NCBI GenBank assembly: GCA_024743055.1
Contig: JANSXH010000005.1
Span: 1 to 64,000, forward strand
Length of the DNA: 64,000 nt
Source of the DNA: Pseudomonadota bacterium
GTDB lineage: Bacteria; Pseudomonadota; Alphaproteobacteria; Sneathiellales; Sneathiellaceae
Direction of reading: 5' to 3'
A model generated the notes under the pieces. The model saw only the letters and a list, made by a program, of their open reading frames with translations, made no database searches and was not told the DNA's origin. The position numbers were made by a program, and so were the translations under genes. This document shows positions 8,423 through 16,478 of this stretch, in pieces (position 1 is the first letter of the stretch; each line of letters starts with the position of its first letter).

Positions 8423-8773
8423 GTGTTACATATTGATATAGAGGATCAGGTCGTTCCCAGTGCATCCGAGCGAAGAGGCGCGTTTCGTGTCTCCTCCCCT
8501 GTCTTGAGCGTTGAAATTGGAGGTCAGAAATACGCGACTGAAAACTGGTCTCTGAATGGCTTATTGCTCAATGGGATTCCGACAAATACGGTGCAGGATC
8601 AGCCGGTAAACGGAATTTTTGGCCCTCTCGGATCAGCAGAAATGTGTCGGTTTGACGGCTATATTGTTCGTCTCGACCGGGATAACATGACGACAGCGAT
8701 TGAACTTGACGAAAAAAGCGCGGATGTGGCGGCCCTGCTTCCCCTATGGGTTCTCAAATATGGCGGGCGCTAA
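8423..8773 (+). CDS. PilZ-domain protein (putative c-di-GMP receptor)
   Basis: A 116-residue protein consisting mostly of a PilZ-like domain. The c-di-GMP signature is visible as an arginine-rich ERRGAFR segment (RxxxR type) near residue 16 and NWSLNGLLL in place of the (D/N)xSxxG motif. The GTG at 8423 is chosen because CAGGAG stands immediately upstream; the open frame continues to a TTG at 8378, which lies inside the promoter. It probably couples c-di-GMP to motility or surface behaviour under RpoN control. No partner gene adjoins it. Confidence 0.75.
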   Translation: MLHIDIEDQVVPSASERRGAFRVSSPVLSVEIGGQKYATENWSLNGLLLNGIPTNTVQDQPVNGIFGPLGSAEMCRFDGYIVRLDRDNMTTAIELDEKSADVAALLPLWVLKYGGR

Positions 8774-8865
8774 ACCTGCTTGGCGGACCTGGTGCAATTT
8801 CAGTCGTTCAAAGAGCGAACTAGATTAGAATTCCCTTCTATATTGGCCTTCCTTGTAATGGAGGG

Positions 8866-8895
8866 TTGACAGAAATGGATGGGAGTTTCTATGGT
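8866..8895 (+). promoter_or_regulatory. Promoter of the riboswitch-sdaA unit
   Basis: A perfect -35 TTGACA (8866-8871) and TATGGT (8890-8895, 4/6) are spaced by 18 bases just before the glycine riboswitch. Confidence 0.55.
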
Positions 8896-8902
8896 CCGCC
8901 CA

Positions 8903-8925
8903 TATATCAGTGATATTCTGATATA
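8903..8925 (+). other. Perfect 8-bp inverted repeat before the riboswitch
   Basis: TATATCAG (8903-8910) and CTGATATA (8918-8925) flank a 7-base spacer, between the -10 element and the first aptamer. It would form a hairpin at the extreme 5' end of the transcript, or act as an operator just past the start site. Confidence 0.45.
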
Positions 8926-8929
8926 CCTT

Positions 8930-9113
8930 TACTCCCCTGATGGGAGAGACCGGCAAGTCCGGCGCCGAAGGAGCAACCGCCCCGGAAACTCTCAGGCACA
9001 TGTACCGTCAGGTGAAAAGGCTCTGGAGAGAATGCGCTGATCAGGCGCATCACCGAAGAGGTAAGCCGAGTGGATCGGCATAATCTTTCAGGTAACCGGA
9101 CAGAGGGGGCATC
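8930..9113 (+). ncRNA. Tandem glycine riboswitch
   Basis: Two glycine aptamers in series. Aptamer 1 shows GGGAGAGACC, then GCCGAAGGAGCAA, then AACTCTCAGGCA and CTCTGGAGAGA. Aptamer 2 shows CACCGAAGAGGTAA, AATCTTTCAGGTA and CCGGACAGAGGGG. These are the conserved bulge and three-way-junction elements of the gcvT class. Glycine binding is usually an ON signal. Here the downstream gene is serine dehydratase rather than gcvT. The segment 9114-9155 can pair GGTG with CACC next to the ribosome site and is the likely expression platform. Confidence 0.93.
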
Positions 9114-9164
9114 ACGAAACTCGAAGGTGGTAACGCATCACCGGAATGAGAAAGGGTGCCTGAA

Positions 9165-10637
9165 ATGACGACAATTCCAAAGACAGGACTCGGCAATGTG
9201 ACGCCTGTTGTGCCGTCGAAGCCGACTGGTAAAAGCGATCCTACTTCGCAGCTGGACGTGAATATCAGTGTCACTGATCTTTATACAATCGGAATTGGCC
9301 CTTCCAGCTCCCACACTGTTGGCCCCATGCGCGCCGCAAAAAGATTTGTTGATCGGCTCACGTCCGAGAGCTTGCTTACCAGTACGAACCGGGTTCTGGT
9401 GGAACTCTTTGGCTCCCTCGCTCTGACAGGTCACGGTCATGGGACCGATCTCGCCATCCTTTTGGGCCTCAGCGGCTGCCGTCCCTCAACAATTGATCCA
9501 GAAGAAGTTGAGCCTCTTGTCGGTGAAATCCGGCAAAATGAGAAAATACTGCTCTGTGGCCACCATGAGATTCCGTTTTATGAAGAGGATAATCTTCTTT
9601 TCCACAAGGATCGAATTTTAACAGAACATGCTAACGGCATGCGCTTTAGTGCCTTTGACGCGGATGGGACCCTTCTTTTGGATAAAGAGTACTTTTCTGT
9701 GGGTGGTGGCTATGTCGTTTCTCATGGGGAGGGGGATCGCTCAGAAACAAAAGGTCATAATGTTCAACTCCCCTACCCGTTCACGTCCGCTGAGGAACTT
9801 CTGGCACTTGGCCAAAAATTCGGATTGTCCATCGCTGAAATGATGCTCGCCAATGAATCTTCCTGGCGGGATGAAGAAGAAACAATAACCTTCCTGGATG
9901 ATGTCAACGATGCCATGATCAACTGCATCCGCCGCGGCTGCGAAACCGATGGTATTCTGCCCGGCGGTCTGAATGTGAAACGTCGCGCCCATCAGATTTT
10001 TAAGGATCTCATGGAAAACCCGGAGCGGGCCTCCCGCGATCCGCTGACAGTGCTTGATTGGGTCAATCTTTACGCGCTTGCGGTGAATGAGGAGAACGCC
10101 GCTGGCGGTCGTGTGGTTACGGCCCCAACAAACGGGGCGGCCGGCGTAATCCCAGCGGTCCTGAAATATTATCAACGCTTCTGTGCAGGAGCCGATCAGA
10201 AAGGATCTCGCGATTTTCTACTCACCGCCTCGGCCATTGGCGCCATTTACAAGAAACGTGCCTCCATATCGGCTGCGGAAATGGGATGTCAGGGCGAGGT
10301 TGGCGTTGCCTGTTCCATGGCTGCAGGCGCTTTGACCGCCGTCCTCGGTGGCACCAATGAACAAGTGGAGAATGCCGCGGAAATTGGTATGGAGCACAAT
10401 CTCGGCCTGACCTGTGATCCCATTGGCGGACTGGTTCAAATCCCCTGTATCGAACGCAATACCATGGGCGCTATGAAAGCCATCAACGCCGCCAGACTAG
10501 CGCTCTCAGGTGATGGTACACATGTCGTATCTCTTGATGAAGTAATCGAAACCATGCGCCAGACGGGCATTGATATGTCGAGCAAATACAAAGAAACATC
10601 CCAAGGCGGATTGGCCGTGAATGTCGTTGAATGCTAA
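9165..10637 (+). CDS. sdaA: L-serine ammonia-lyase (single-chain, [4Fe-4S])
   Basis: Converts L-serine to pyruvate and ammonia using a [4Fe-4S] cluster. The 490-residue protein fuses the beta part ([17 protein letters not shown] at about residues 40-56) and the alpha part, whose cysteine motifs [11 protein letters not shown] and [16 protein letters not shown] supply the cluster ligands. An N-terminal extension of about 35 residues precedes the family's usual start. The ATG at 9165 follows AAAGGG at good spacing; a GTG at 9156 is possible. Control by a glycine riboswitch implies that excess glycine, converted to serine by GlyA, is burned to pyruvate. Confidence 0.95.
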   Translation: MTTIPKTGLGNVTPVVPSKPTGKSDPTSQLDVNISVTDLYTIGIGPSSSHTVGPMRAAKRFVDRLTSESLLTSTNRVLVELFGSLALTGHGHGTDLAILLGLSGCRPSTIDPEEVEPLVGEIRQNEKILLCGHHEIPFYEEDNLLFHKDRILTEHANGMRFSAFDADGTLLLDKEYFSVGGGYVVSHGEGDRSETKGHNVQLPYPFTSAEELLALGQKFGLSIAEMMLANESSWRDEEETITFLDDVNDAMINCIRRGCETDGILPGGLNVKRRAHQIFKDLMENPERASRDPLTVLDWVNLYALAVNEENAAGGRVVTAPTNGAAGVIPAVLKYYQRFCAGADQKGSRDFLLTASAIGAIYKKRASISAAEMGCQGEVGVACSMAAGALTAVLGGTNEQVENAAEIGMEHNLGLTCDPIGGLVQIPCIERNTMGAMKAINAARLALSGDGTHVVSLDEVIETMRQTGIDMSSKYKETSQGGLAVNVVEC

Positions 10638-10705
10638 CGCGTCTATCTAGCCAATATGCGAGCGGAAACTGGCAGGTAATTTATCACGTTCCAGGTTTTC
10701 TTATT

Positions 10706-11464
10706 TCAATTGAAGTGAATGCCGCCATCGACGATCAGCACCTGACCCGTAACAGCCTCGCTTTTACAGAAGCCAACTATATGAGAAGCGACATCCTGCA
10801 ATGAAGTAGTCTGGCCCAATATCGCCTGGTTGCGCCAACCGTCAATATAAGCCTCCGGTGCAGCACCACTCATCTCTGTTCCTTCCATTAGTCCAGGTGC
10901 AACGCAGTTTACAGCGACATCTGGCGCCAACGCCGCCGCTAAAAATCTGGTGAGTGGTGCAACCGCCCCCTTGCTGGGTGCATAGGCTGCTCCTGCCCCC
11001 CAAATACCATGTCCAATCGTTGATCCAAGATTGACAATTTTTCCCCATTTGGATTGGCGCAAGTAGGGGGCAGCTGCGCGTGCCATTAGGTAAGGTCCTC
11101 GTATATTTACCGCCATCATTTCGTCCCAGATTTCAGGCGTTAGCGCTTCAAGGTCCCCGATTGGTAAAGAGTGCCCACCAGACGCCATTCCGGCATTATT
11201 GATAAGCAAATCAACCCCACCAAAAAAGCCAACGACTTTTTCAATGGCGTCATCTACGGAATTTGGATTGGTTTGATCGAGATAGACCGGGAGGGCCGTT
11301 CTTCCTTGTTCTTCAACCAAGGCTTTGACGTCTTCAGCCCGTTCTGCACCCGTCCTGTAACAAATAGCGACATTGGCGCCCTCAGCGGCAAGGGTTGTCG
11401 CAAGGACAGTTCCAAGCCCTCCAGAGCTTCCGGTAATTAGAGCACAAGCGCCATCAATTTCCAT
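10706..11464 (-). CDS. Short-chain dehydrogenase/reductase
   Basis: A 252-residue Rossmann-fold NAD(P)(H) oxidoreductase of the classical SDR type. It has TGSSGGLG for cofactor binding near residue 10, NNAG after strand 4, and the catalytic YAPSK motif. The segment before YxxxK reads NLGSTIGHG, with the catalytic Ser in GST. The ATG at 11464 gives the usual short N-terminus; an ATG six codons upstream (11482) is also open. The C-terminal TGQVLIVDGG is standard. It is convergent with sdaA. Substrate unknown. Confidence 0.88.
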   Translation of the reverse strand: MEIDGACALITGSSGGLGTVLATTLAAEGANVAICYRTGAERAEDVKALVEEQGRTALPVYLDQTNPNSVDDAIEKVVGFFGGVDLLINNAGMASGGHSLPIGDLEALTPEIWDEMMAVNIRGPYLMARAAAPYLRQSKWGKIVNLGSTIGHGIWGAGAAYAPSKGAVAPLTRFLAAALAPDVAVNCVAPGLMEGTEMSGAAPEAYIDGWRNQAILGQTTSLQDVASHIVGFCKSEAVTGQVLIVDGGIHFN

Positions 11465-11589
11465 TACTACAGACCTTCGCATTCCTGCAAAAGAGAGGAA
11501 AGCACATACAACAACTAGTGTCTACAATTCTGAATTAGACCAGCTACATCTAAGGTGTAAAATACTTTCCAACTTCCAGCGAGCGGCGC

Positions 11590-12444
11590 CTAGTCTTCGG
11601 AAGTAAGGATTTTCTGGATATTGAGCGGCAACGCGAAGGCTGCCTGATGGACCTCAGGTGTATAATAATCTGTCTCAATTCCTGAGCCTATGTAATTCCC
11701 GGCAAGTGTTGCCAAGCTATGCTGGCGATGCCGCTTTTCCTCCGTCGCCCATCCATAGGCCATGACTCCACCGACATAGCTTGGAATGGCGGCAAGATAA
11801 AACCCCACATCCGTAAAGAGGGTTTTGAGACGATCATAACTGGTGCGCAGCTCACTCTCTTGAACAAACGGCACACCATTTTGGGTGACGATAATGCCGC
11901 CCTCCGCCAGGCATGATTTACAGTCAGCATAAAATTCCTGAGTATACAGAACTTCACCGGGCCCATGCGGATCCGTACTGTCAATGATAATAACCTCCCA
12001 GACTTCTTCGGACTGACGAACAAATTCGCAGCCGTCAGCGATAACCAATTTTAACCTTGGATCGTCAAAAGCTCCGCCGGATATAGTTGGCATATATTGC
12101 TGGCTCAGTTCGATGACCGTGCGATCAATATCAACCAGGGTAGCCTCAACATTCTGATGTTTCATCACCTGCCGGGCTGCTCCACCATCGCCACCGCCGA
12201 TAATCAGTACGCGGCGGACAGCACCATGTGCCAATAGAGGCACATGAACAAACATTTCGTGATAAATAAACTCGTCTTTTTCTGTGGTCTGGACAGCACC
12301 GTCGAGTGACATCACCCGACCGAAGGTACTGTTCTCAAAAATCATCAGATCCTGCAGCTCTGTTTTTTCCCGATATAGGACTTTATCGACTTTCAGGGCC
12401 AGATTGACACCCGAATGCAGCCCCTCATCAAACAGCTCAATCAC
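11590..12444 (-). CDS. speE: Spermidine synthase
   Basis: A 284-residue aminopropyltransferase that makes spermidine from putrescine and decarboxylated SAM. The core motif VLIIGGGDGGAARQVMKH binds the nucleoside, and IIIDSTDPHGPGEVLYTQEFY contains the catalytic Asp region. Its start overlaps the end of speD by 8 bases, so the two are translationally coupled. Products of speD are the direct substrate of SpeE. Confidence 0.96.
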   Translation of the reverse strand: MIELFDEGLHSGVNLALKVDKVLYREKTELQDLMIFENSTFGRVMSLDGAVQTTEKDEFIYHEMFVHVPLLAHGAVRRVLIIGGGDGGAARQVMKHQNVEATLVDIDRTVIELSQQYMPTISGGAFDDPRLKLVIADGCEFVRQSEEVWEVIIIDSTDPHGPGEVLYTQEFYADCKSCLAEGGIIVTQNGVPFVQESELRTSYDRLKTLFTDVGFYLAAIPSYVGGVMAYGWATEEKRHRQHSLATLAGNYIGSGIETDYYTPEVHQAAFALPLNIQKILTSED

Positions 12445-12862
12445 TGATAATTCCTCGCTTCAGCTCATTCAGCTGCAAACTGTCTGGATGAAAAGCCTCT
12501 TTCAGAACAGGAAGCGCTTTATAGGGATCCGTCTTCCCACACATGAAAATGTCCAGCGCCATGTATTTTCGCTCCGGCCAGCTATGAAAACTGATGTGAC
12601 TTTCGGCAAGAACCAAAACGCCTGAAAGGCCATCGGGATCGAAGGCGTGCATATGAAAATGCAGAACAGTGGCACCGGACACCTCCGCGCATTCTTTCAA
12701 CGTAGCTTCGATAAGGTCCGGATCGTTCAGTCCTTCTCCACCCCAAATATCGACAATAAGATGGGTACCGGCAAAAACCAGCCCGTCTTTCTCGACAAAA
12801 TAGTCAAGACGGTCCTGATCCGGCGCTTCCGGATCCGCCATATTCTGGAGAATTTTACCCAT
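12437..12862 (-). CDS. speD: S-adenosylmethionine decarboxylase proenzyme
   Basis: A 141-residue class 1 prokaryotic AdoMetDC. The proenzyme self-cleaves in LAESHISFHSWPE, where the serine of HIS becomes the pyruvoyl cofactor; His and Cys (DIFMCG) of the active site are present. The frame begins at MGKILQ with no clear Shine-Dalgarno. An out-of-frame ORF starting at 12966 runs across this start and looks like a natural N-terminal extension (see the separate entry). Either the decarboxylase is made through frameshifting, or it starts here by coupling, or the assembly has an indel. Confidence 0.93.
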   Translation of the reverse strand: MGKILQNMADPEAPDQDRLDYFVEKDGLVFAGTHLIVDIWGGEGLNDPDLIEATLKECAEVSGATVLHFHMHAFDPDGLSGVLVLAESHISFHSWPERKYMALDIFMCGKTDPYKALPVLKEAFHPDSLQLNELKRGIISD

Positions 12863-12966
12863 TTTCTCAGCCCGCTCTCTTTCGAAACGCCTCCATAAAA
12901 AGGTGTCGCGTTATCGCCGAGATAATGCTGAAGTGCAAGCGAAAACTCTTCTTGCTGAGTAGTCAT
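12727..12966 (-). other. Overlapping out-of-frame ORF at the speD start
   Basis: A 79-codon ORF begins with ATG at 12966 (MTTQQEEFSLALQHYLGDNA) and overlaps the first 136 bases of speD. Its first 36 codons look like a genuine soluble protein start; after about 12860 it reads speD out of frame and becomes arginine-rich nonsense. Around 12862 the minus strand reads AGA AAA TGG. A -1 slip on the A run re-reads it as AAA then ATG GGT, exactly joining the ORF to the speD frame. It could be a frameshifted N-terminal extension, a regulatory upstream ORF, or an assembly error. Confidence 0.4.
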
Positions 12967-12975
12967 CTGAGATGA

Positions 12976-13014
12976 AAGAAGGGGCTGGTTTGGGCAACGC
13001 GAAGGCCCCTTCTT
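12976..13014 (-). terminator. Terminator between the methyltransferase gene and speD
   Basis: AAGAAGGGGC (12976-12985) and GCCCCTTCTT (13005-13014) form a perfect 10-bp stem with a 19-base loop. On the minus strand the stem ends in TTCTTTC, a modest U tract. It separates the methyltransferase transcript from speD. Confidence 0.55.
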
Positions 13015-13027
13015 CCGCCTGGACCTG

Positions 13028-13843
13028 CTAGCGCTTAGTCACTACGACTTCCGCATATTCTGTGGGGACAATCATCGTCCCATCCGTTGCCACATTATGC
13101 TCTGTCGCGAGTTTTCTCATATCCCTCTCCAGAGCCATCTGTCCGTCCGTCTCCAGGGCAGCAAATGCCTTATGGACTGGCCCATACCAGTTCCGAAAAA
13201 TCTCCATGAAATGACTGGTGGATCTGTAACGGAAATTGAACGTTCTTGGAGTGATTTCGATGCTGGAAGATGTCTCGGCAAACATTTCCGCCAGACGTTC
13301 TCTTGTTCCCCAAAGGGCGGGAGACTGGACACCGGCTGGTGGTGGGACATGCTTGCCTATGGTTTTAAATAGATGTCCGATAAAGCTGTCGGGCGTCCAA
13401 TTGGCCATGCCGATCTTACCCCCGGATTTGCTCACCCGCGCCATTTCCGACGAGGCTCTCATCTGGTTCGGGGTAAACATCACACCAAAAGTCGACATCA
13501 CCGTATCAAAGCTGCCATCTTCAAAAGGAAGGTTTTCTGCGTCCGCTTCTCGAAAAGTCACTGTCAGGCCGTCGGCATCGGCCCGTTCCTTCCCGCGCGC
13601 TAACAAGCTTTCAACATAGTCAGTGGAAGTTACATCACACCAGCGACGGGCAGCGGCAAGAGTCGCGTTGCCGTTGCCTGCCGCCACATCCAGAACTGTC
13701 TGGCCTGGTCGCACATCCAGAGCCTCACAAAGTTGCTCTCCCACGATATTAAGGGTCACGCCGATCGTTGAGTAATCACCTGATCCCCAGGTTGCCCGTT
13801 GTTTGGCCTTGATTGCTGTGTAGTCTGGTTGCATTGCTGTCAT
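13028..13843 (-). CDS. Class I SAM-dependent methyltransferase
   Basis: A 271-residue Rossmann-like methyltransferase of the UbiE/Methyltransf_11 group. Motif I reads VLDVAAGNGNATLAAA at about residues 47-62, followed by the acidic motif II region (DVTSTDYVESLL) and ENLPFEDGSFDTVMSTFGVMF as motif III. AGGAGACAGGAAA stands before the ATG. No neighbour reveals the methyl acceptor; it lies between speDE and a GNAT gene on the same strand. Confidence 0.85.
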   Translation of the reverse strand: MTAMQPDYTAIKAKQRATWGSGDYSTIGVTLNIVGEQLCEALDVRPGQTVLDVAAGNGNATLAAARRWCDVTSTDYVESLLARGKERADADGLTVTFREADAENLPFEDGSFDTVMSTFGVMFTPNQMRASSEMARVSKSGGKIGMANWTPDSFIGHLFKTIGKHVPPPAGVQSPALWGTRERLAEMFAETSSSIEITPRTFNFRYRSTSHFMEIFRNWYGPVHKAFAALETDGQMALERDMRKLATEHNVATDGTMIVPTEYAEVVVTKR

Positions 13844-13991
13844 TTTCCTGTCTCCTATCCAGTTACCGTGAACTGAATTAGAAGTTGGGACCTCAATGTT
13901 TCTATTCTTGGTCTGAAAACCGGAAAATGAATTTCATTTGTTTCAGTAATGTTTGAATGCTGTAACAAATTCTAGAAATACCCGAATACAG

Positions 13992-14531
13992 TCAAGTGGG
14001 CTGAAATTCCTTGGACAATAATCGGTAGATAACCTGATCTTGAGTAGGATCAGGAACCAGTTCCTCCAGCGGGGCGGAAGCCTGGGGTCGCATGCCAAGC
14101 CGCTCCATCAATTTCCAGGACCGCACGTTATCCTTATGAGCAACCGCCCAGATTTCCAAAAGACTCAAGTCCAGGAAGCTGTACTCCAAGGCCCGGATAA
14201 GCGCTTCAGTCATCAGCCCCTGTCCTTGGCAGCTTAGGTTCATGGCATAGCCCATGTCGGCTTTTTTGCCCTCCTCGTCAAATATGCCAAGGCGAACGCT
14301 CCCGATAATTCGATCCGATTCTTTCTCGGCAACCGCAAAGGTAAGACGGTTTGTCACTTTATCCAGTTGATCTTTCTGCCGTTCACCGAAAAAAGCCGTC
14401 AGGGTTTCTGCTGTTTGCTTTTTTACAGGTAAATAGCGATAGAATTCAGGATCCAGCGCATATTTAAAAATCTCCGCTAAATCCGTATCATTAAAATGCC
14501 TCAAAACCAGACGTTTCGTTTCCAGCCTCAT
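13992..14531 (-). CDS. GNAT N-acetyltransferase, RimJ/RimL-like
   Basis: A 179-residue single-domain GNAT protein transferring acetyl from acetyl-CoA to an amine. It begins ETKRLVLRHFNDTDLAEIF, typical of the Acetyltransf_3 (RimJ/RimL) subgroup, and has the motif B region AVAHKDNVRSWKLMERLGM in which Asn and Ser/Trp are conserved. The acetyl-CoA loop is degenerate (SCQGQGLMTEAL). GGAG lies ten bases before the ATG. Acceptor unknown. Confidence 0.87.
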   Translation of the reverse strand: MRLETKRLVLRHFNDTDLAEIFKYALDPEFYRYLPVKKQTAETLTAFFGERQKDQLDKVTNRLTFAVAEKESDRIIGSVRLGIFDEEGKKADMGYAMNLSCQGQGLMTEALIRALEYSFLDLSLLEIWAVAHKDNVRSWKLMERLGMRPQASAPLEELVPDPTQDQVIYRLLSKEFQPT

Positions 14532-14642
14532 AAGGTTTTTGCTCCATAAAAGAAATTTCTTGTTTCTAGCATTTGCAATTTGCTCTAGCTGTCACAAATA
14601 GATACTGATCTTACCAGTATGTTTTTTTGAGGAAATCTTTGA

Positions 14643-14954
14643 ATGCGAGTTATTAAACCTGCCGACTTTACCGGCGAGGAAGCTTGGGCTGCTTTGGATA
14701 TCGAAAAAATACCAAACGCTACTGTCCGCCTACATTGGACGGATAAGCCCTATATCTGGCATGTCAATGACGGACCGGAGGTGTTTGTCGTACTGGACGG
14801 AATGGTTCGCATGCAAGCCCGCAAAGAAGGAGAAGAAACTTCCTTTGACCTGCTGGCAGGAGATGTCTTCCATGCTGAGGCAGGCGACGAACATAAAGCC
14901 ACACCTATCGGCACTGCCCGGGTGCTGGTGGTTGAGACAGAAGGCAGTCTCTAG
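14643..14954 (+). CDS. Small single-domain cupin protein
   Basis: A 103-residue cupin_2 protein. The two cupin motifs appear as PYIWHVNDGPEVFVVLDGMVRM and LLAGDVFHAEAGDEHKA, with histidine and glutamate residues placed to bind a metal. GAGGAAA precedes the ATG. It is convergent with boxB. Such mini-cupins often isomerise or bind small polar compounds. A link to benzoate catabolism is possible only by proximity. Confidence 0.8.
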   Translation: MRVIKPADFTGEEAWAALDIEKIPNATVRLHWTDKPYIWHVNDGPEVFVVLDGMVRMQARKEGEETSFDLLAGDVFHAEAGDEHKATPIGTARVLVVETEGSL

Positions 14955-15052
14955 TCAGGCTCTTAAGGGTTTGCCGACAGTTTCCTGTATCGAAAAGACA
15001 GCGATGAGGCTGAAGACCGCCAATCCCATCAGATGAAATAGAGGTCCAGAAC

Positions 15053-16477
15053 TTACTGCAGGACCACATATTCATAATCAACAGGCTTATTATTGATGCC
15101 CCGATCTGGTGCGGCAATCCAACCGGCCATTTTCCCCGGCTCTGTAACCTGCTGCATCAAACTCTGGACATAAATACGATCTTGTTCAGAGGGCAGAAAC
15201 TCGTCATGGCGCTGATGGAACTCAGCTTCTGGGATCAGGTCACCCTTCGGTGTTGTGAAGTGACCTGCCCAGGCCCCGATGTCGCGACGGAACCGGCTGG
15301 AGGGAAGTTCAATAACAAAGTCGAACCCGGCCTTCTTGATCAAACGGTTCCAACGGGTGATGCCGATTTGGCAGTCTTTAATATATGCATTACGCACCTG
15401 ATCATTGATGGCGCTTCTGACGGCAACTTCTTCCATGCGGATGCCGCCATCCTCACCCGGAACGGCAAGTTCAAGAACTGAATCTTTACAGATATGATCC
15501 TCAAACTGCTTTTCGTCCGGACGCCCCTTGATACCATTGGCGAAGGTAATGGCGGCGTTTGAAGAAATCTCAGCCCCGAACAGGTCCATGCAAGACGAGA
15601 ACCAGAAATTGATGTAGCGCTGAAGTAGAGGAAGATCGATGACGCCTGCTTTACGAAGAACGGCTGGATCATCCGTTTTAAGCTCGATCATTTTCTCAAG
15701 CGCTCTTTTTACTACTCGACTGATTCCGGTCTCACCCACATACATATGATGGGCTTCCTCCGTCAGCATGAACCGGCAGGTCCGGGCTAGAGGATCAAAA
15801 GAGGATTCCGCTAAACATTTCAACTGATATTTACCATCCCGATCGGTGAAATAAGTGAACATGAAGAAAGAGAGCCAATCGCTGATCGGCTCGTTAAAGG
15901 TCCCGAGAATGCGGGGATTGTCCTCGCTGCCTGAATGGCGCATCAGCAAATCCTCCGCTTCTTCCCGACCGTCCCGGCCGAAATAGGCATGCAGCAAATA
16001 GACCATGGCCCAGAGATGCCGCCCTTCTTCCACATTCACCTGAAACAGGTTGCGAAGATCGAACAGGGAGGGACAAGTCTGGCCAAGAAGCCGTTGCTGT
16101 TCCACAGAGGCCGGCTCTGTATCACCCTGGGTAACAATAAGCCGGCGCAGGATTGACCGATACTCTCCTGGGACTTGCTGCCAGACAGCCTTACCATAGT
16201 CATCGCCAAAGCCAATGGTCCGGTCCTTCTCTTGATCAGCCAAGAAAATTCCCCAGCGATAGTCCGGCATTTTGACAGCGCCGAAACTGGCCCATCCTTT
16301 GGCATCAACCGAAGTTGCAGTCCTCAAATATACATCCTTGGTTTGGAAGCCTTCCGGTCCTAGATCCTGCCACCAGTCGAGAAAGCGTGGCTGCCAATGC
16401 TCTAAAGCACGCTGTAAACGGCGGTCATTCCCAAGATCCACGTTGTTAGGGATACGTTCCTGATAATTGATAGCCAT
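15053..16477 (-). CDS. boxB: Benzoyl-CoA 2,3-epoxidase, oxygenase subunit
   Basis: BoxB is the diiron oxygenase that, with a reductase, epoxidises benzoyl-CoA at C2-C3 using O2. The 474-residue protein aligns in length and motifs with known BoxB: MLTEEAHHMYVGETG provides the EXXH iron-ligand motif, and the N-terminus reads INYQERIPNNVDLGNDRRLQ. GGAGGAGAG before the ATG at 16477 selects this start over one 15 codons upstream. It begins one base after the stop of boxC, so the genes are coupled. Its usual electron donor BoxA is not encoded in this window. Confidence 0.96.
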   Translation of the reverse strand: MAINYQERIPNNVDLGNDRRLQRALEHWQPRFLDWWQDLGPEGFQTKDVYLRTATSVDAKGWASFGAVKMPDYRWGIFLADQEKDRTIGFGDDYGKAVWQQVPGEYRSILRRLIVTQGDTEPASVEQQRLLGQTCPSLFDLRNLFQVNVEEGRHLWAMVYLLHAYFGRDGREEAEDLLMRHSGSEDNPRILGTFNEPISDWLSFFMFTYFTDRDGKYQLKCLAESSFDPLARTCRFMLTEEAHHMYVGETGISRVVKRALEKMIELKTDDPAVLRKAGVIDLPLLQRYINFWFSSCMDLFGAEISSNAAITFANGIKGRPDEKQFEDHICKDSVLELAVPGEDGGIRMEEVAVRSAINDQVRNAYIKDCQIGITRWNRLIKKAGFDFVIELPSSRFRRDIGAWAGHFTTPKGDLIPEAEFHQRHDEFLPSEQDRIYVQSLMQQVTEPGKMAGWIAAPDRGINNKPVDYEYVVLQ

Positions 16478-16478
16478 C

